Assembly (NCBI GenBank): GCA_033064195.1
Contig: JARBJD010000111.1
Span: forward strand, 150,680-214,679
Source: Blattamonas nauphoetae
Lineage: Eukaryota > Preaxostyla > Oxymonadida
Direction of reading: 5' to 3'
Length of the DNA: 64,000 nt
Below, one piece after another: positions 49,512-58,964 of this stretch (the first letter of the stretch is position 1; each line of letters opens with the position of its first letter). The notes beneath the pieces were generated by a model. The model made no database searches, was not told where the DNA came from, and saw nothing but the letters and a program-made list of their open reading frames with translations. Position numbers and translations under genes: made by a program.

Positions 49512-50367
49512 GAAAATGATTGATCATAATCTCTCAACAACCAACGAGAATTCGGCAGTGATTGAATCACTTCAGAAGACAACAGAAGCACATAAGACAG
49601 CGATATCATCAATCCAAAAAGTGGTGAGCACAAATGGATCAATCACTTGTTCAGCTGGTATTGCAACACCAACAATTGGAGGATTGATCAATGTGAATGG
49701 AGCGAATTGGAATATATCAGAGGGATCACTTCCGAAGTATCCTGGAACATATCCGGCATCGACATTCTTTTCTGGTCTTTCCATTTCACAATCAATTTCA
49801 GAAACTTCAGGAATTCAGTTCAATGGTGATGGCATCGTAATGTGGTCTCCCTGTGACAGACCAGCAATCTACTACTACGATGAGGATACAGGTTCAGGAG
49901 TGTTTTCAATATCCACAACAGGAAGTTTTTCTCAGCTGTCAGATAGAAGAGTGAAAAGAAATATTGAACCATACCCCGATGTTCTTGAACAACGGAATAA
50001 AGTGGAGATAGTGAAGTACCAGTTCTACACATTCGACTCGAAAATCAACAAAGTGACAAAGCAAATTGAAAAAGAGACTGATGAAGAACACTTGAAGAAC
50101 TGCAAAGAGAAATGTGAATGCTTGAAGAAAGAAAGTGAGAAGAAACACATTGGTGTGATTGCACAGCAGATCCAAGAAATCTTTCCTGAAGTCGTGAATG
50201 ATTCCAATCCAGATTGTCTTCAAGTTGATTATGCAGAACTCTCATGCTTCTGCGTGAAAGCAATTCAGGAACTGAGTAGCATTGTGGGACAACAACAGAA
50301 AGTGATTAATGAACTGATCCAAAAATATAATTCACTGATCGAAACCATGACTAATATTCCAACATGA
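49456..50367 (+). CDS. Peptidase-S74 (intramolecular chaperone)-tailed protein, fibre-like
   Basis: The C-terminal ~140 residues match the S74/endosialidase chaperone domain. SDRRVKRNIEPYPDVLEQ is the typical S-D-x-R-x-K entry with its Ser-Asp self-cleavage site. It is followed by KHIGVIAQQIQEIFPEVV, then VDYAELSCFCVKAIQEL and a terminal coiled coil. Such domains trimerise phage and virus fibres and are then cleaved off. The N-terminal part is helical, then Gly/Ser/Thr-rich with likely beta repeats (SGIQFNGDGIVMWS). This suggests a trimeric fibre or spike on the particle (inference). No separate T-rich motif precedes this start, so expression probably depends on the upstream gene. I chose the ATG near 49456; one at 49426 is possible. 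Confidence 0.75.
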   Translation, partial: SMKEQPKMNRQKYNSQMIEKMIDHNLSTTNENSAVIESLQKTTEAHKTAISSIQKVVSTNGSITCSAGIATPTIGGLINVNGANWNISEGSLPKYPGTYPASTFFSGLSISQSISETSGIQFNGDGIVMWSPCDRPAIYYYDEDTGSGVFSISTTGSFSQLSDRRVKRNIEPYPDVLEQRNKVEIVKYQFYTFDSKINKVTKQIEKETDEEHLKNCKEKCECLKKESEKKHIGVIAQQIQEIFPEVVNDSNPDCLQVDYAELSCFCVKAIQELSSIVGQQQKVINELIQKYNSLIETMTNIPT

Positions 50368-50761
50368 GATCAACCAGAAATTCATAATACTCTTTGATTA
50401 TTTTTCCATTGATTGTCTTGGATGTCTCCATCTCAATTGATTCACCTGAACTGTCTTTGAACCAGATCTTCACTATTGATTGTCGAGTAGTTAATTCCCA
50501 CTTCTTTCGCTTCGCAATCTGTTCGTTACAGAAAGCAACATATGAATCATTGAATGCGTCAGTTTGAATCCAATCACCGTGGATTGTGATGTGCTGCGGA
50601 ATGTCTTTTGAAATGACTGTTGTTGAACCATCAATTTCCTCCCTCACATGGATGAGTTTGCAGTCAAGGAAGTGAACATATTTTTGTTTTCTGGAATTGG
50701 TAAAATCTGGAGGCAATTGAGTTGTGTGAGAATTCTGAATTGAGAAGTATCGTTTCACCAT
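50351..50761 (-). CDS. Element protein, unknown (136 aa)
   Basis: The protein is beta-rich in appearance (VHFLDCKLIHVREEIDGSTTV, then HITIHGDWIQTDAF). It is preceded, reading the minus strand, by ATTTTATTTTT about 13-24 bp upstream of the start. Its 3' end overlaps the convergent S74 gene by 17 bp. No family recognised. Confidence 0.65.
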   Translation of the reverse strand: MVKRYFSIQNSHTTQLPPDFTNSRKQKYVHFLDCKLIHVREEIDGSTTVISKDIPQHITIHGDWIQTDAFNDSYVAFCNEQIAKRKKWELTTRQSIVKIWFKDSSGESIEMETSKTINGKIIKEYYEFLVDLMLEY

Positions 50762-50839
50762 AACTGTTTTCTACAAAAATAAAATATCACATTTGTTCGA
50801 TTTAGTAATATGACTTCGTCATCTTAGAAATGCAAAGCA

Positions 50840-53378
50840 TTAATAACCTCTCTTTACTTCTTCATACGCTTCTTGGAGTCGACGATCAATAACATATCGC
50901 ACTCGTGGTTGTCCATTCTCAATCCAGAACAGCCAGTATGTAGCTTGATGTAATGCCAATATTGGTGGAGGAGGACCTTCTGGAGTTGATGTGAAATATG
51001 GATCGAGTTCACCCTGATTGATGGGTGTTCCTCTGAAGACAATGTTGACTGATTCTGCTGTTGAAATTCCTTCTTCACCACCAGCGATTTCACTTCGATC
51101 TGTTGGAACCATGAATGTGAATGAAGTTGCATCCGTAACTGCTCTGATTCTCTTGAACTCCGTTCCAAAATAGCTAGTAATGCGTGACAAACAGATTGAA
51201 TTCTCAAACTCTTCTGTTGCTGAACAACCAAGGAAATCACCATTCACCATCATCATTTGATAGAACTCTGGTGAGATTGTTGACATCGGGAAATTAGGAA
51301 AGTTAGATCCAAGCATTTCAAAATGACCAACATAATGAGGATTTCTAAATACTGTACACTCATTAGGTCTTTCAGGGAATAAGCACATGAGATTCATGAG
51401 ATTGTTGAGTTTGATACTGATGTTCGATCTCACTCCCATCGCTGTTGCTTTTGATTGAAATGATTGTGTGTCAATTCTTTCTGCTTTCAGAACATAAACA
51501 GTCTTTGAATATGTGTTGATGAGGGACTGCTTTGTTGCATCAGTGATTTGATATCCATAGCAAACTGATGTGACTTTTTCAACAGAAGAAGACCAAACAG
51601 TTGAAGTGGTTGATTTGGGTATTATTTCATCAGCACTAGTGGATGTTGGACCATAAGCGACAGCTTGATCGTATTGCATCACAGGATTACCAATTTGTGT
51701 AAACTCTTGCGTTAAATTGGAGTACAGTCTGAATAGTTCAAAGTCGAACATAAATAATTCAAAGTCGAAGAAAATAATTCAAAGTCGAAATGAAATAATT
51801 CAAAGTCGAAGTTAATAATTCAAAGTCGAAATGAAATAATTCAAAGTCGAAGTGAAATAGTTCAAAGTCGAAATGAAATAATTCAAAGTCGAAGGACCAA
51901 ATTTTTGGACCAATTTGTGCATGTGAACCTCACAAACCACTCTTTCATGCATTCAAAAACAGAATCAATGATCATGGTACTGGCTAGTCAAGTCTCATCT
52001 GACACCATTCATCACTTTCTCGGCCATAGTTCACATTTTAGAGCTCATCTCACACTAATTCATCGTCTAAGCCCAGAAAAACCAATGAATCAGATTCAGC
52101 ACAAGTTGAACAAGGCTAAAATGTTCCCATAACTCGTCACACCGATGACTCCTTCACACCTCTCAAATGTCAGTTTATTCATTGTGCCAAATGCATGTCA
52201 CTGGTTGTTTCTTCTCAGACCAATGAAGTGACTTTTTTCATCTACAAAGCTAAAAATCCCTTCATATGGCAAGAGTGCATTGATTTCAATCTTGAAAAAC
52301 GTGTTCACATGAGAGAGCACATGGGCACATAAATTTCACAGAAGAAATAGAGGGAATTGTGTGCTGCTTTCGGAGGCTAAAGGAAAAAAACTGTTTTTCG
52401 ACTTTGAATTATTTCACTTCGACTTTGAACTATTTCACTTCGACTTTGAATTATTTCATTTCGACTTTGAATTATTTACTTCGACTTTGAACTATTTCAC
52501 TTCGACTTTGAATTATTTCATTTCGACTTTGAATTATTTATGTTCGACTTTGAACTATTCAGACTGTATTCATTCTCTGCTAGGTTTTTCATTCTAGCTT
52601 GACCAACAATGGCTGTCATATTTTTGTCTGGATATCGATCTTTCATCATCTCAAGTGTTTTTAAAACAACAGTTGAAACACGAATGGGACAATACACAAG
52701 TGAATCAGTTGTCAAATGAAATCTCAAACGGAGATTCCCAAAGATGGAATTTGGATACTGATCGAAAGTACTTAATGGTAGGAGATTCACAAATGGAATA
52801 ACCAGTGGAATCGTAGCAGTATATGGTCCTTTGGCCGCATGCATTGTTGGAACGAAATAGAATCCACACACACTTGGATCCATTCTCTGAACATTTTCAA
52901 AAAGACTATAGCAATGCTTCATATTGTTTTTCTCTTCATGTGACTTGAAAGTGTGATACAGAAATGATTCATGAATGTGATTATTCTGAAGTGTATTGTC
53001 GATGATGTTTCCTTTACTGTCGACGAGTCTCATATCTCGAATGGCATCTGATGATGATTTGTAACCGTAAAACATTCCGTACCTTCCAGCGATCCCTGCA
53101 AGTTCTAGATCTGTTGGCTGGTAATATGGAACGGAAATCGTGAGATCAATACGCAAATGACTCTTCGCAAACTCAGTAACATCATGACCATCGTAACACA
53201 GTGGAACTTCAATCTCATCTCCTATTCTGCATGGCATAGGAGGATTTGTTGGATGTACTTCTTGGATGGAGTAGATGTGAGGTTCTGAATCCCATTGTTT
53301 CGGCATGTATGATTGCACTTCAATTTGCTCAATTAATGTCGATGTTGGTTTGGATTGATTTGATCTGATACTTCTCAT
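50840..53378 (-). pseudogene. Second major capsid protein gene, split by an insertion
   Basis: The upstream part (53378-52567) encodes an N-terminal half with GDEIEVPLCYD, ESFLYHTFKSHEEKNNMKHC and FGNLRLRFHLTTDSLVYC. The downstream part (51722-50840) encodes the C-terminal half, ending PPPPILALHQATYWLFWIENGQPRVRY. Both align in order with the intact capsid gene next door: ESHIYNMIKP, FGDLKLSVHMNEDAFVCC, PPAPILATTATTWWVLRYSNGEPKVEY. The two parts are separated by an 842-bp element flanked by TA. Removing the insert plus one TA leaves exactly 1695 nt in one frame, so the interruption is recent or tolerated. The ATTTTTTATTTTT motif lies upstream at ~53385-53398. Confidence 0.85.
51725..52566. 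mobile_element. TA-flanked inverted-repeat element in the capsid gene
   Basis: The element begins CAGTCTGAATAG and ends with its reverse complement, with TA on each side (51723-51724 and 52567-52568), as for a Tc1/mariner-type TA duplication. Each arm (~175 bp) is built of eight TTCAAAGTCGAA units with 8-9 bp spacers, inverted between arms. The ~490-bp core holds no transposase-like motif. It has only short open frames, such as one with CQFIHCAKC followed by an aromatic-rich stretch. It is probably a non-autonomous MITE. Confidence 0.8.
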
Positions 53379-53430
53379 TTATAGAAAAATAAAAAATTCA
53401 ATATCAATAATTTCTTTTCCTGTATTGTCT

Positions 53431-55290
53431 CTACATGATTCCCAAATCTTTGTGCAACGCCTTCAGTGTGTGATTTGGATAGTACTCAACTTTTGGTTCA
53501 CCATTGCTGTATCGCAATACCCACCACGTTGTTGCAGTAGTTGCTAGAATCGGTGCTGGAGGATGTGTAAATGTTGTCATATCACCACCACTTTGACTTG
53601 GGTTGTATACATTGTAGTATGTGTCGAGATTGCCTTGATAGATTGGATGTGATCTTAAAGTGACAGCAGTGTTTCCTTTTGAACTGATGGAATCATTACA
53701 GTTTGTTGGACATCCACTTCTCTGAGTTGGAAAGCACAAAAGGAAGTCAGTGTTGTCATGAACTGGACGAACCCTTGTCATTGTTTCATTGGGATATGTT
53801 TCATCACCAGTGAGTTTCTCTTCAACGAGAGAATCCGTCAGTGATCGCTCCAAATCATCAGGAACAGCTAGGTACGAATCGAGATTGAGAGTTGACAATG
53901 CAAATTGATAGAAGCGAGCTCCAATTGTTGTAGTCGGTTGTTCTGGATAATACCTGTTTTGCATTGTCACTTGGATGATCTTCTGCATTGGATTATGGAA
54001 GCAAGTGACTTCATTGTCGTAATGACGGAAGAGAAGCATAATGTCCTTTGCATTCACCACTACCATTTGCTGAGTACAATCAATTCCTGTTGCCGTTGGC
54101 GTCTTCTGAAATGGATAGAACGATATCTTCTCAGCTGGAATTGTTCCAGGACGATTCTGATACATCTCCATGAGTTTCTTTATCGCACCATCTTTCATTT
54201 TGTATCCAGCACTCATGCAATACACATCATCAATCCGATAGTTTGTGACGTTTAATGAGATGTACTGATCCACAAATTCTGGTTCTGTTGTCACGACATT
54301 GGCTGTTGAGCAAACTATGTCTTTGGTAACTGTTGGTTGAAGAAATGATTGACCAATTTGAACGAAGTTCTTTGTGCATGAGGTGACGAGGTTGTTCAGA
54401 AAATATGGACGATGTTGAAGAGAATTGAGAATTGCTGCTTTAATAGTTGGTGCTGCAGCTGTTCCAGTTACGAGTGATGATAGTGTATCTTTCAAAGTGA
54501 GTTCAGGATTCACAGAACAACAAACAAATGCATCCTCATTCATGTGCACACTCAATTTCAAATCGCCAAAGAGACATTTTGGACAGTCAGTCATCCCTGA
54601 GAATATCAGAAGATCTTCAAGATTAATCGACACACGAATTGGTACATCAATAGTGTCTTTGAACACTCCTGTTCCAGATGTTGTTGTGAAGTCTGATAAT
54701 GGAATATAAACACCAGCAACAGATTCATCATGATTCCAAGCATTCTGCCAAGGTGTGTGACAATGTTTTCGATTCTCCAATTGACTCTTCGGTTTGATCA
54801 TATTGTAGATGTGAGACTCCATTGAAACATCATTATTTGTTGTGCTGATGATTCTCTGATTGTTGTGAAGAACAGTAAGGTCGCGAAAGATTGATGCTGA
54901 ATGTTTGAGTCCAACGAAGATGAAGATTCTCTCATTCATGAACGATCCGATTTTACCAGAAGTTGTCTTCCAATTGTTGAGTTTCATTGTTGCTGTCATG
55001 GTGAACGTAATGAAGGAATCATCGATTTGACAAATATCTTGATTGCCAGTCAGTGGAATGATTATTTCCTGTCCTGTATAGAATCGTGCATTCTCTGATG
55101 GTTTCAATTCTTGAATCGAAGTACTGTGGGCTCCATCATTCATGAGGTAATTAATGTGATGTTCGGACATTAGTTGTTGTTGTATTTGACCCATGTCATC
55201 TCTTGTGTATTCTATCCTTCCAGTGGTATTTCCAGTCAATGATGTAGCTCCAGTTCTTTTGTTTGTCAGATGTGTTAAATGTGAGTTCAT
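53431..55290 (-). CDS. Major capsid protein (double-jelly-roll type), intact copy
   Basis: At 619 aa the length is typical of Polinton and adintovirus-like hexons. The N-terminal jelly roll includes GQEIIIPLTGNQDICQ and an RKHC-containing loop; the second half ends in the APILATTATTWWVLRYSNG block. Position among small capsid-associated genes and the packaging ATPase supports the call, as does the presence of a paralogue. T-rich motif at ~55297-55310. Ends in TAG. Capsid assignment follows from length, beta-rich sequence and element context rather than a single diagnostic motif. Confidence 0.8.
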   Translation of the reverse strand: MNSHLTHLTNKRTGATSLTGNTTGRIEYTRDDMGQIQQQLMSEHHINYLMNDGAHSTSIQELKPSENARFYTGQEIIIPLTGNQDICQIDDSFITFTMTATMKLNNWKTTSGKIGSFMNERIFIFVGLKHSASIFRDLTVLHNNQRIISTTNNDVSMESHIYNMIKPKSQLENRKHCHTPWQNAWNHDESVAGVYIPLSDFTTTSGTGVFKDTIDVPIRVSINLEDLLIFSGMTDCPKCLFGDLKLSVHMNEDAFVCCSVNPELTLKDTLSSLVTGTAAAPTIKAAILNSLQHRPYFLNNLVTSCTKNFVQIGQSFLQPTVTKDIVCSTANVVTTEPEFVDQYISLNVTNYRIDDVYCMSAGYKMKDGAIKKLMEMYQNRPGTIPAEKISFYPFQKTPTATGIDCTQQMVVVNAKDIMLLFRHYDNEVTCFHNPMQKIIQVTMQNRYYPEQPTTTIGARFYQFALSTLNLDSYLAVPDDLERSLTDSLVEEKLTGDETYPNETMTRVRPVHDNTDFLLCFPTQRSGCPTNCNDSISSKGNTAVTLRSHPIYQGNLDTYYNVYNPSQSGGDMTTFTHPPAPILATTATTWWVLRYSNGEPKVEYYPNHTLKALHKDLGIM

Positions 55291-55331
55291 TTTAACAAAA
55301 ATAAAAAATTACATTTATGCTTTAACTCTAG

Positions 55332-55457
55332 TTACTTTTTCTTTTTTGGTTTCTTCGCTTTTGGTTTCAGCTTTTCTTCTAGTTTCATAATTTCTCCTCG
55401 GAGCTTGTTCGCAACTGATGTGTTTCCTTCATTCATTGCTTGCTCATATTGTGCCAT
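55332..55457 (-). CDS. 41-residue Lys-rich segment, in frame after a TAA
   Basis: MAQYEQAMNEGNTSVANKLR leads to a Lys-rich tail (KPKAKKPKKKK, ending TAA). It lies in the same frame as the preceding 52-residue gene, separated from it by TAA and four codons (see next feature). It resembles a DNA- or capsid-binding basic tail. It is probably the severed C-terminus of that gene rather than an independent gene, because it has no T-rich motif of its own. Confidence 0.45.
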   Translation of the reverse strand: MAQYEQAMNEGNTSVANKLRGEIMKLEEKLKPKAKKPKKKK

Positions 55458-55472
55458 CTTTTCTGCATGGAT

Positions 55473-55631
55473 TTACTGATCCGATTTCACATCTGGAATC
55501 ATCTCAACACCTGTCTGCGCTACCTTCGAAATCAGTGGTCCAACAAAGGGGATGAGATTCAGAAATGGAGCTCCAACTCTGAGTATATTTTTTCCAACTG
55601 CTGCTAATTTTGATAACCAACCTGGTGCCAT
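55473..55631 (-). CDS. Small MAPG-type capsid-associated protein, truncated by TAA
   Basis: The 52 residues begin MAPGWLSKLAAVGKNILRVG and continue with a hydrophobic, amphipathic helix-like stretch (FLNLIPFVGPLISKV). The opening is shared with the 102-residue neighbour (MAPGSFNKLKNIGK). With the in-frame downstream segment the total would be about 98 residues, close to the neighbour's length. The T-rich motif lies at ~55637-55648. A membrane-active minor capsid role like adenovirus protein VI or mu is inferred from size, amphipathicity and position. Confidence 0.6.
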   Translation of the reverse strand: MAPGWLSKLAAVGKNILRVGAPFLNLIPFVGPLISKVAQTGVEMIPDVKSDQ

Positions 55632-55668
55632 TTTAGGAAAATAAAAATATTCGAATACTAGTGAATGT

Positions 55669-55977
55669 TTATCCTTTGAATTGAATTTTGGAATTTGACG
55701 AGAGTGGCATATCATCATTGGAGAATCGTCCATTTCGTGGAGGTTCGTACTCGATCATCTGTGGTTTTTGTTGACGATTGATTGCCTTATTTTGTTGATA
55801 AACGTCCATCATTCCTCCTAAGCCATTGAGTATTCCTCCAGCTGTTTGTCCGAATTTACTGTTCGTTTGAGAGAGCAATCCACCACCGACTTGAAGTAAT
55901 GTTGGAGCTAGAGGTTTGATGAATTGAAAGAATTGCTTGCCGATATTTTTGAGTTTGTTGAAACTTCCTGGTGCCAT
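55669..55977 (-). CDS. Small MAPG-type capsid-associated protein (102 aa)
   Basis: Begins MAPGSFNKLKNIGKQFFQFI, then a Gly-rich hydrophobic stretch (LLQVGGGLLSQ, then GILNGLGGMMDVYQQ) and a polar tail. It is paralogous to the adjacent 55473-55631 gene by its N-terminus. The upstream ATTTTTTATTTTT motif is at ~55984-55996. Probably a minor virion component (inference). Confidence 0.65.
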   Translation of the reverse strand: MAPGSFNKLKNIGKQFFQFIKPLAPTLLQVGGGLLSQTNSKFGQTAGGILNGLGGMMDVYQQNKAINRQQKPQMIEYEPPRNGRFSNDDMPLSSNSKIQFKG

Positions 55978-56013
55978 TTATGTAAAAATAAAAAATACAA
56001 TTCATTTATAATA

Positions 56014-56607
56014 TTAGCGGGGAATCGCTTTCGTCAGAGAAATGCCATAATTGAGAATTGTGTTGTAAGCTTCATTGTAGGCAATACTCATATCTTTTCC
56101 ACCAACAAGGATCTTGAATATTGTTCGAAAGATTGGGAGTTTATTCAGACATAAACACTTGTCAGACAGGTCATCCAGTTCGATCACCACATCATTGATT
56201 CCAGTGAGTGTTGCTATCAGTGCACATAAATCACTTTGGTTTGTGATCAGTTTCTTCGATGGTTCAATCAGGTTATTCAATAATTTCTTTTCACAAGCAA
56301 ATGCATTCTTGTACACTAACAGTAGTTGATCTTTGAATGCTGTAATATTAGATGTGTATTCTCGTAGTGGTATTGAACGACTCTGAATGGGGGCTGATGG
56401 ATGTGTCTCGAGTGGTGGATCATAAGCACCTCGTTCATTGGATACCACAGGTTCAGAGCACACTCTTTCCATCTCCATCTTCGATCCTCTATTATCTACG
56501 CCAGCTTTGCTCCTATCCTCGATGATGACATTGTTGGTGATTGATGTTGGTACTGAAGAAGAACTTGTGTGTTTCGTAAATTGACAACTTAGAATTGGCT
56601 GCATCAC
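56014..56607 (-). CDS. Element protein, unknown (197 aa)
   Basis: The N-terminus is polar and low-complexity. The C-terminal ~130 residues are helical (ITAFKDQLLLVYKNAFACEKK, then LCALIATLTGINDVVIEL). T-rich motif at ~56614-56628. It lies in the virion-gene cluster and could be a minor capsid or penton-like protein, but no motif supports a specific role. Confidence 0.65.
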   Translation of the reverse strand: MMQPILSCQFTKHTSSSSVPTSITNNVIIEDRSKAGVDNRGSKMEMERVCSEPVVSNERGAYDPPLETHPSAPIQSRSIPLREYTSNITAFKDQLLLVYKNAFACEKKLLNNLIEPSKKLITNQSDLCALIATLTGINDVVIELDDLSDKCLCLNKLPIFRTIFKILVGGKDMSIAYNEAYNTILNYGISLTKAIPR

Positions 56608-56647
56608 TTTCTATAAAAATAAAAAATATATATTAATGTTTTTAAAT

Positions 56648-57610
56648 TCACTTTTCTGCTCGATCTATTTCTCCCATTCCAGAACTATCCAACTGAGCAA
56701 ATCGATAATATCCAGGCATCTCAGATTGGTATTGATCGATATCATAATCTGTTCTTGTTGCATAGGCTTGGCGTGTCAGCTCATTGCAAAGTGTCGATAT
56801 GTCATCTGAATAGTGATTGCAGAATTCTTTTAAGTAAGTTGGGTCTTGAGTGATCATTTGGAGAAACACTGGATGAATCTGTTCCTTGAAGGCTTTCTTT
56901 TGTTTCATACTGGGATTGTAGTCCTGAACATTGTCTATTAGCCATTGATCCCACATTTGTGATGCTACTTTCGATTGAATAGAATTGAACACCATATTGT
57001 CTAATACATGTTTCTCAAGATTTGCGGGGTTTCCTTGACTTGCACGAGTTATTCCCAATACACATGTCATGAAGTCGCCAACAACTTTCTTCATTATTGC
57101 ATATGGTTGTTGAGATCGTTTAGTCTTCATCTCTTCATAGCTGATGTCTCGATAATTGGTTGGTAAATCGTATGTTCCATTTTTGAGGAAATTCCGATGT
57201 ACAGCTTTGATTTTCCTTCCATTCTCTTGATTGAATGATGTGTATGGTTTCAGTCTTCGCATGTCTGGTGTTGGATTCATTGCATAGTATGTCTCTTTGA
57301 CTGGTCTACTGTTGTATGGAGTTAGCATGGCACCATTGACTGCAATCAGATCTCCAGTATCATTATCGTAGACCATCACATCAGGAACTTGTCCATATTG
57401 TTCTATTTTTGCAGTCCAATTTCGTCCAGTTCTCTTGATGTATTCTAACGCTGATGGAAGACTGCACAGAACATCATTGCGTCTGGTTTGAATATCATCG
57501 TCGGCATAGATTCGTTTCAATGCTGCTTGAGTCTCCGGTCCGTATCTCATTTTTGGTTTCTTCGCTTGTGCTTTTCTTTGTGGTTGAACGTACACTATCT
57601 TTTGTGACAT
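56648..57610 (-). CDS. Element protein, unknown (320 aa), virion-cluster
   Basis: It has a basic N-terminus (MSQKIVYVQPQRKAQAKKPK), then mixed alpha/beta sequence. There is no Walker, protease (His...Asp/Glu...Cys) or zinc motif. T-rich motif at ~57626-57638. Being divergent from the packaging ATPase gene, it shares a ~60-bp intergenic space with it. Penton-like or minor capsid function is possible but unproved. Confidence 0.65.
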   Translation of the reverse strand: MSQKIVYVQPQRKAQAKKPKMRYGPETQAALKRIYADDDIQTRRNDVLCSLPSALEYIKRTGRNWTAKIEQYGQVPDVMVYDNDTGDLIAVNGAMLTPYNSRPVKETYYAMNPTPDMRRLKPYTSFNQENGRKIKAVHRNFLKNGTYDLPTNYRDISYEEMKTKRSQQPYAIMKKVVGDFMTCVLGITRASQGNPANLEKHVLDNMVFNSIQSKVASQMWDQWLIDNVQDYNPSMKQKKAFKEQIHPVFLQMITQDPTYLKEFCNHYSDDISTLCNELTRQAYATRTDYDIDQYQSEMPGYYRFAQLDSSGMGEIDRAEK

Positions 57611-57671
57611 TGTGTGTTTTCATACAAAATAAAAAAACCAAAAGTATATTTTAATTAGAGTTAAATCACAA

Positions 57672-58565
57672 ATGAAGAAATCTCCATTAACAACAATGTC
57701 AACATTGTTACGGAGGGCAGAGCCCTCTTCGCTTACAGCCTATGTGAATGCAAAATTGAGTGAAGCATCTAGTAGGAATGTTTCTCATGAAGTGCAGTCA
57801 CAGATTCATCCAGACTTGAATTTCAATCGCAACAGTGTGAATGTCCTTGTTGGGAATAGAGGAAGTGGAAAAACATTTAATGCTCTTCGAGAGGTTGCCA
57901 AACTCCAGAATGTTCAAGTCAGAAATGAACTATTCAATCTCTTTGTCTTCGTCACTGATAAGAACATTGATCCAACATTCGACAAATTCAAACCAATACT
58001 GAACGTTCCTTATGTGAAAGTCAAATACGATGATGCACTTCCTTTTCTTTTGGAACTCTCTGAATCAAAAGCTGCTTATGAAGAAATCATTGACAATCAG
58101 TGGCAGAATAGAATCACTGATGAATGCAGAGATGAATTGTTCGACTCACTGTTCATTGATGATTTCTCAGTCAAGAATCTCCAAACGATTATACTTCTTG
58201 ATGACTGTCGCAGAATCCTAGGTGAACGGAGAGCATCCAAAAATAGAATGACAATGATGGACTTGTTATTGGAGAATCGACAACCGAAATTCACATTCTT
58301 TCTGACGATGCATGAACTCTTCAGTTTGTCAGCAGACATGAAGTCAAACATTGATTCGATGTGGATCTTTGGAGGATTCAATAAAGAACGAATCAATCGA
58401 GTCTATCCTCAGTTGAACTCACCAATTGATATTCGACAATTCTGGAATGTCTACCAACGAAAACAGAAATGTGAAGCAGTCATTCTTCGATACAATACTG
58501 ATGGAGTTGCACTGAATGAGATCAACAAAGATGGATTAATCAGAAGGGTCAGAGAACTCTTGTAG
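57672..58565 (+). CDS. FtsK/HerA-type genome-packaging ATPase
   Basis: The 297-aa length is normal for Polinton A32-like ATPases. The P-loop GNRGSGKTFNAL lies near residue 60. Walker B TIILLDDCRRIL lies near residue 180, with the acidic pair after a hydrophobic strand. A sensor-like FFLTMHELFSLS follows near 215. It would pump the element's DNA into capsids. Both MKKSPL and the Met at codon 9 are possible starts. Ends in TAG. Confidence 0.88.
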   Translation: MKKSPLTTMSTLLRRAEPSSLTAYVNAKLSEASSRNVSHEVQSQIHPDLNFNRNSVNVLVGNRGSGKTFNALREVAKLQNVQVRNELFNLFVFVTDKNIDPTFDKFKPILNVPYVKVKYDDALPFLLELSESKAAYEEIIDNQWQNRITDECRDELFDSLFIDDFSVKNLQTIILLDDCRRILGERRASKNRMTMMDLLLENRQPKFTFFLTMHELFSLSADMKSNIDSMWIFGGFNKERINRVYPQLNSPIDIRQFWNVYQRKQKCEAVILRYNTDGVALNEINKDGLIRRVRELL

Positions 58566-58895
58566 AAGGTTTCCAATGATCTCGTCAAGACTTCGAAGTC
58601 TCATGCTGAGAGTGTCTGTCAAAGTTCGAATTGATTCTTCAATGTCTGATAATCTCTGATCAATCGAGAGTGAATTAGGAGAAGTGGAAGCATCAACATA
58701 TCGTTTCCTCAGTGCAATCTCACCTCTTATTTTTGTGATTCTGTATCCATCAATTTGAATCATCCTATTCAGTTTCTGAGTTGTGTACTCATTCAGTTCT
58801 TTTCTATTCTTCTCCAAGTATCTCTGAAAGTCGTGGATGTTTGTGAACTCTTTCTGCTCAGGATCAAACGGTTCTAATATTTTCAGTGATGTCAT
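58536..58895 (-). CDS. Element protein, coiled-coil (119 aa)
   Basis: A short helical protein rich in Glu, Lys and Arg (QRYLEKNRKELNEYTTQKLN, then SDIEESIRTLTDTLSMRLRS). It overlaps the end of the convergent ATPase gene by 30 bp. T-rich motif at ~58901-58911. No family recognised. Confidence 0.6.
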   Translation of the reverse strand: MTSLKILEPFDPEQKEFTNIHDFQRYLEKNRKELNEYTTQKLNRMIQIDGYRITKIRGEIALRKRYVDASTSPNSLSIDQRLSDIEESIRTLTDTLSMRLRSLDEIIGNLLQEFSDPSD

Positions 58896-58964
58896 TTAAG
58901 AGAAATAAAAATATCTGAAACATTTTTGAGATTAGACTAAATTAAAGCGAACGAAGTTCTGAGG

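Noticed and set aside
51725-51900. Regularly spaced 12-bp repeats resembling a CRISPR array
   Set aside because: Units and spacers are far too short, spacers are near-identical, and a mirrored array closes the element; eukaryotic mobile element context.
52361-52597. Repeated FDFELFHF peptide frame
   Set aside because: Created by the TTCGACTTTGAA array of the inserted element; a repeat artefact, not a protein.
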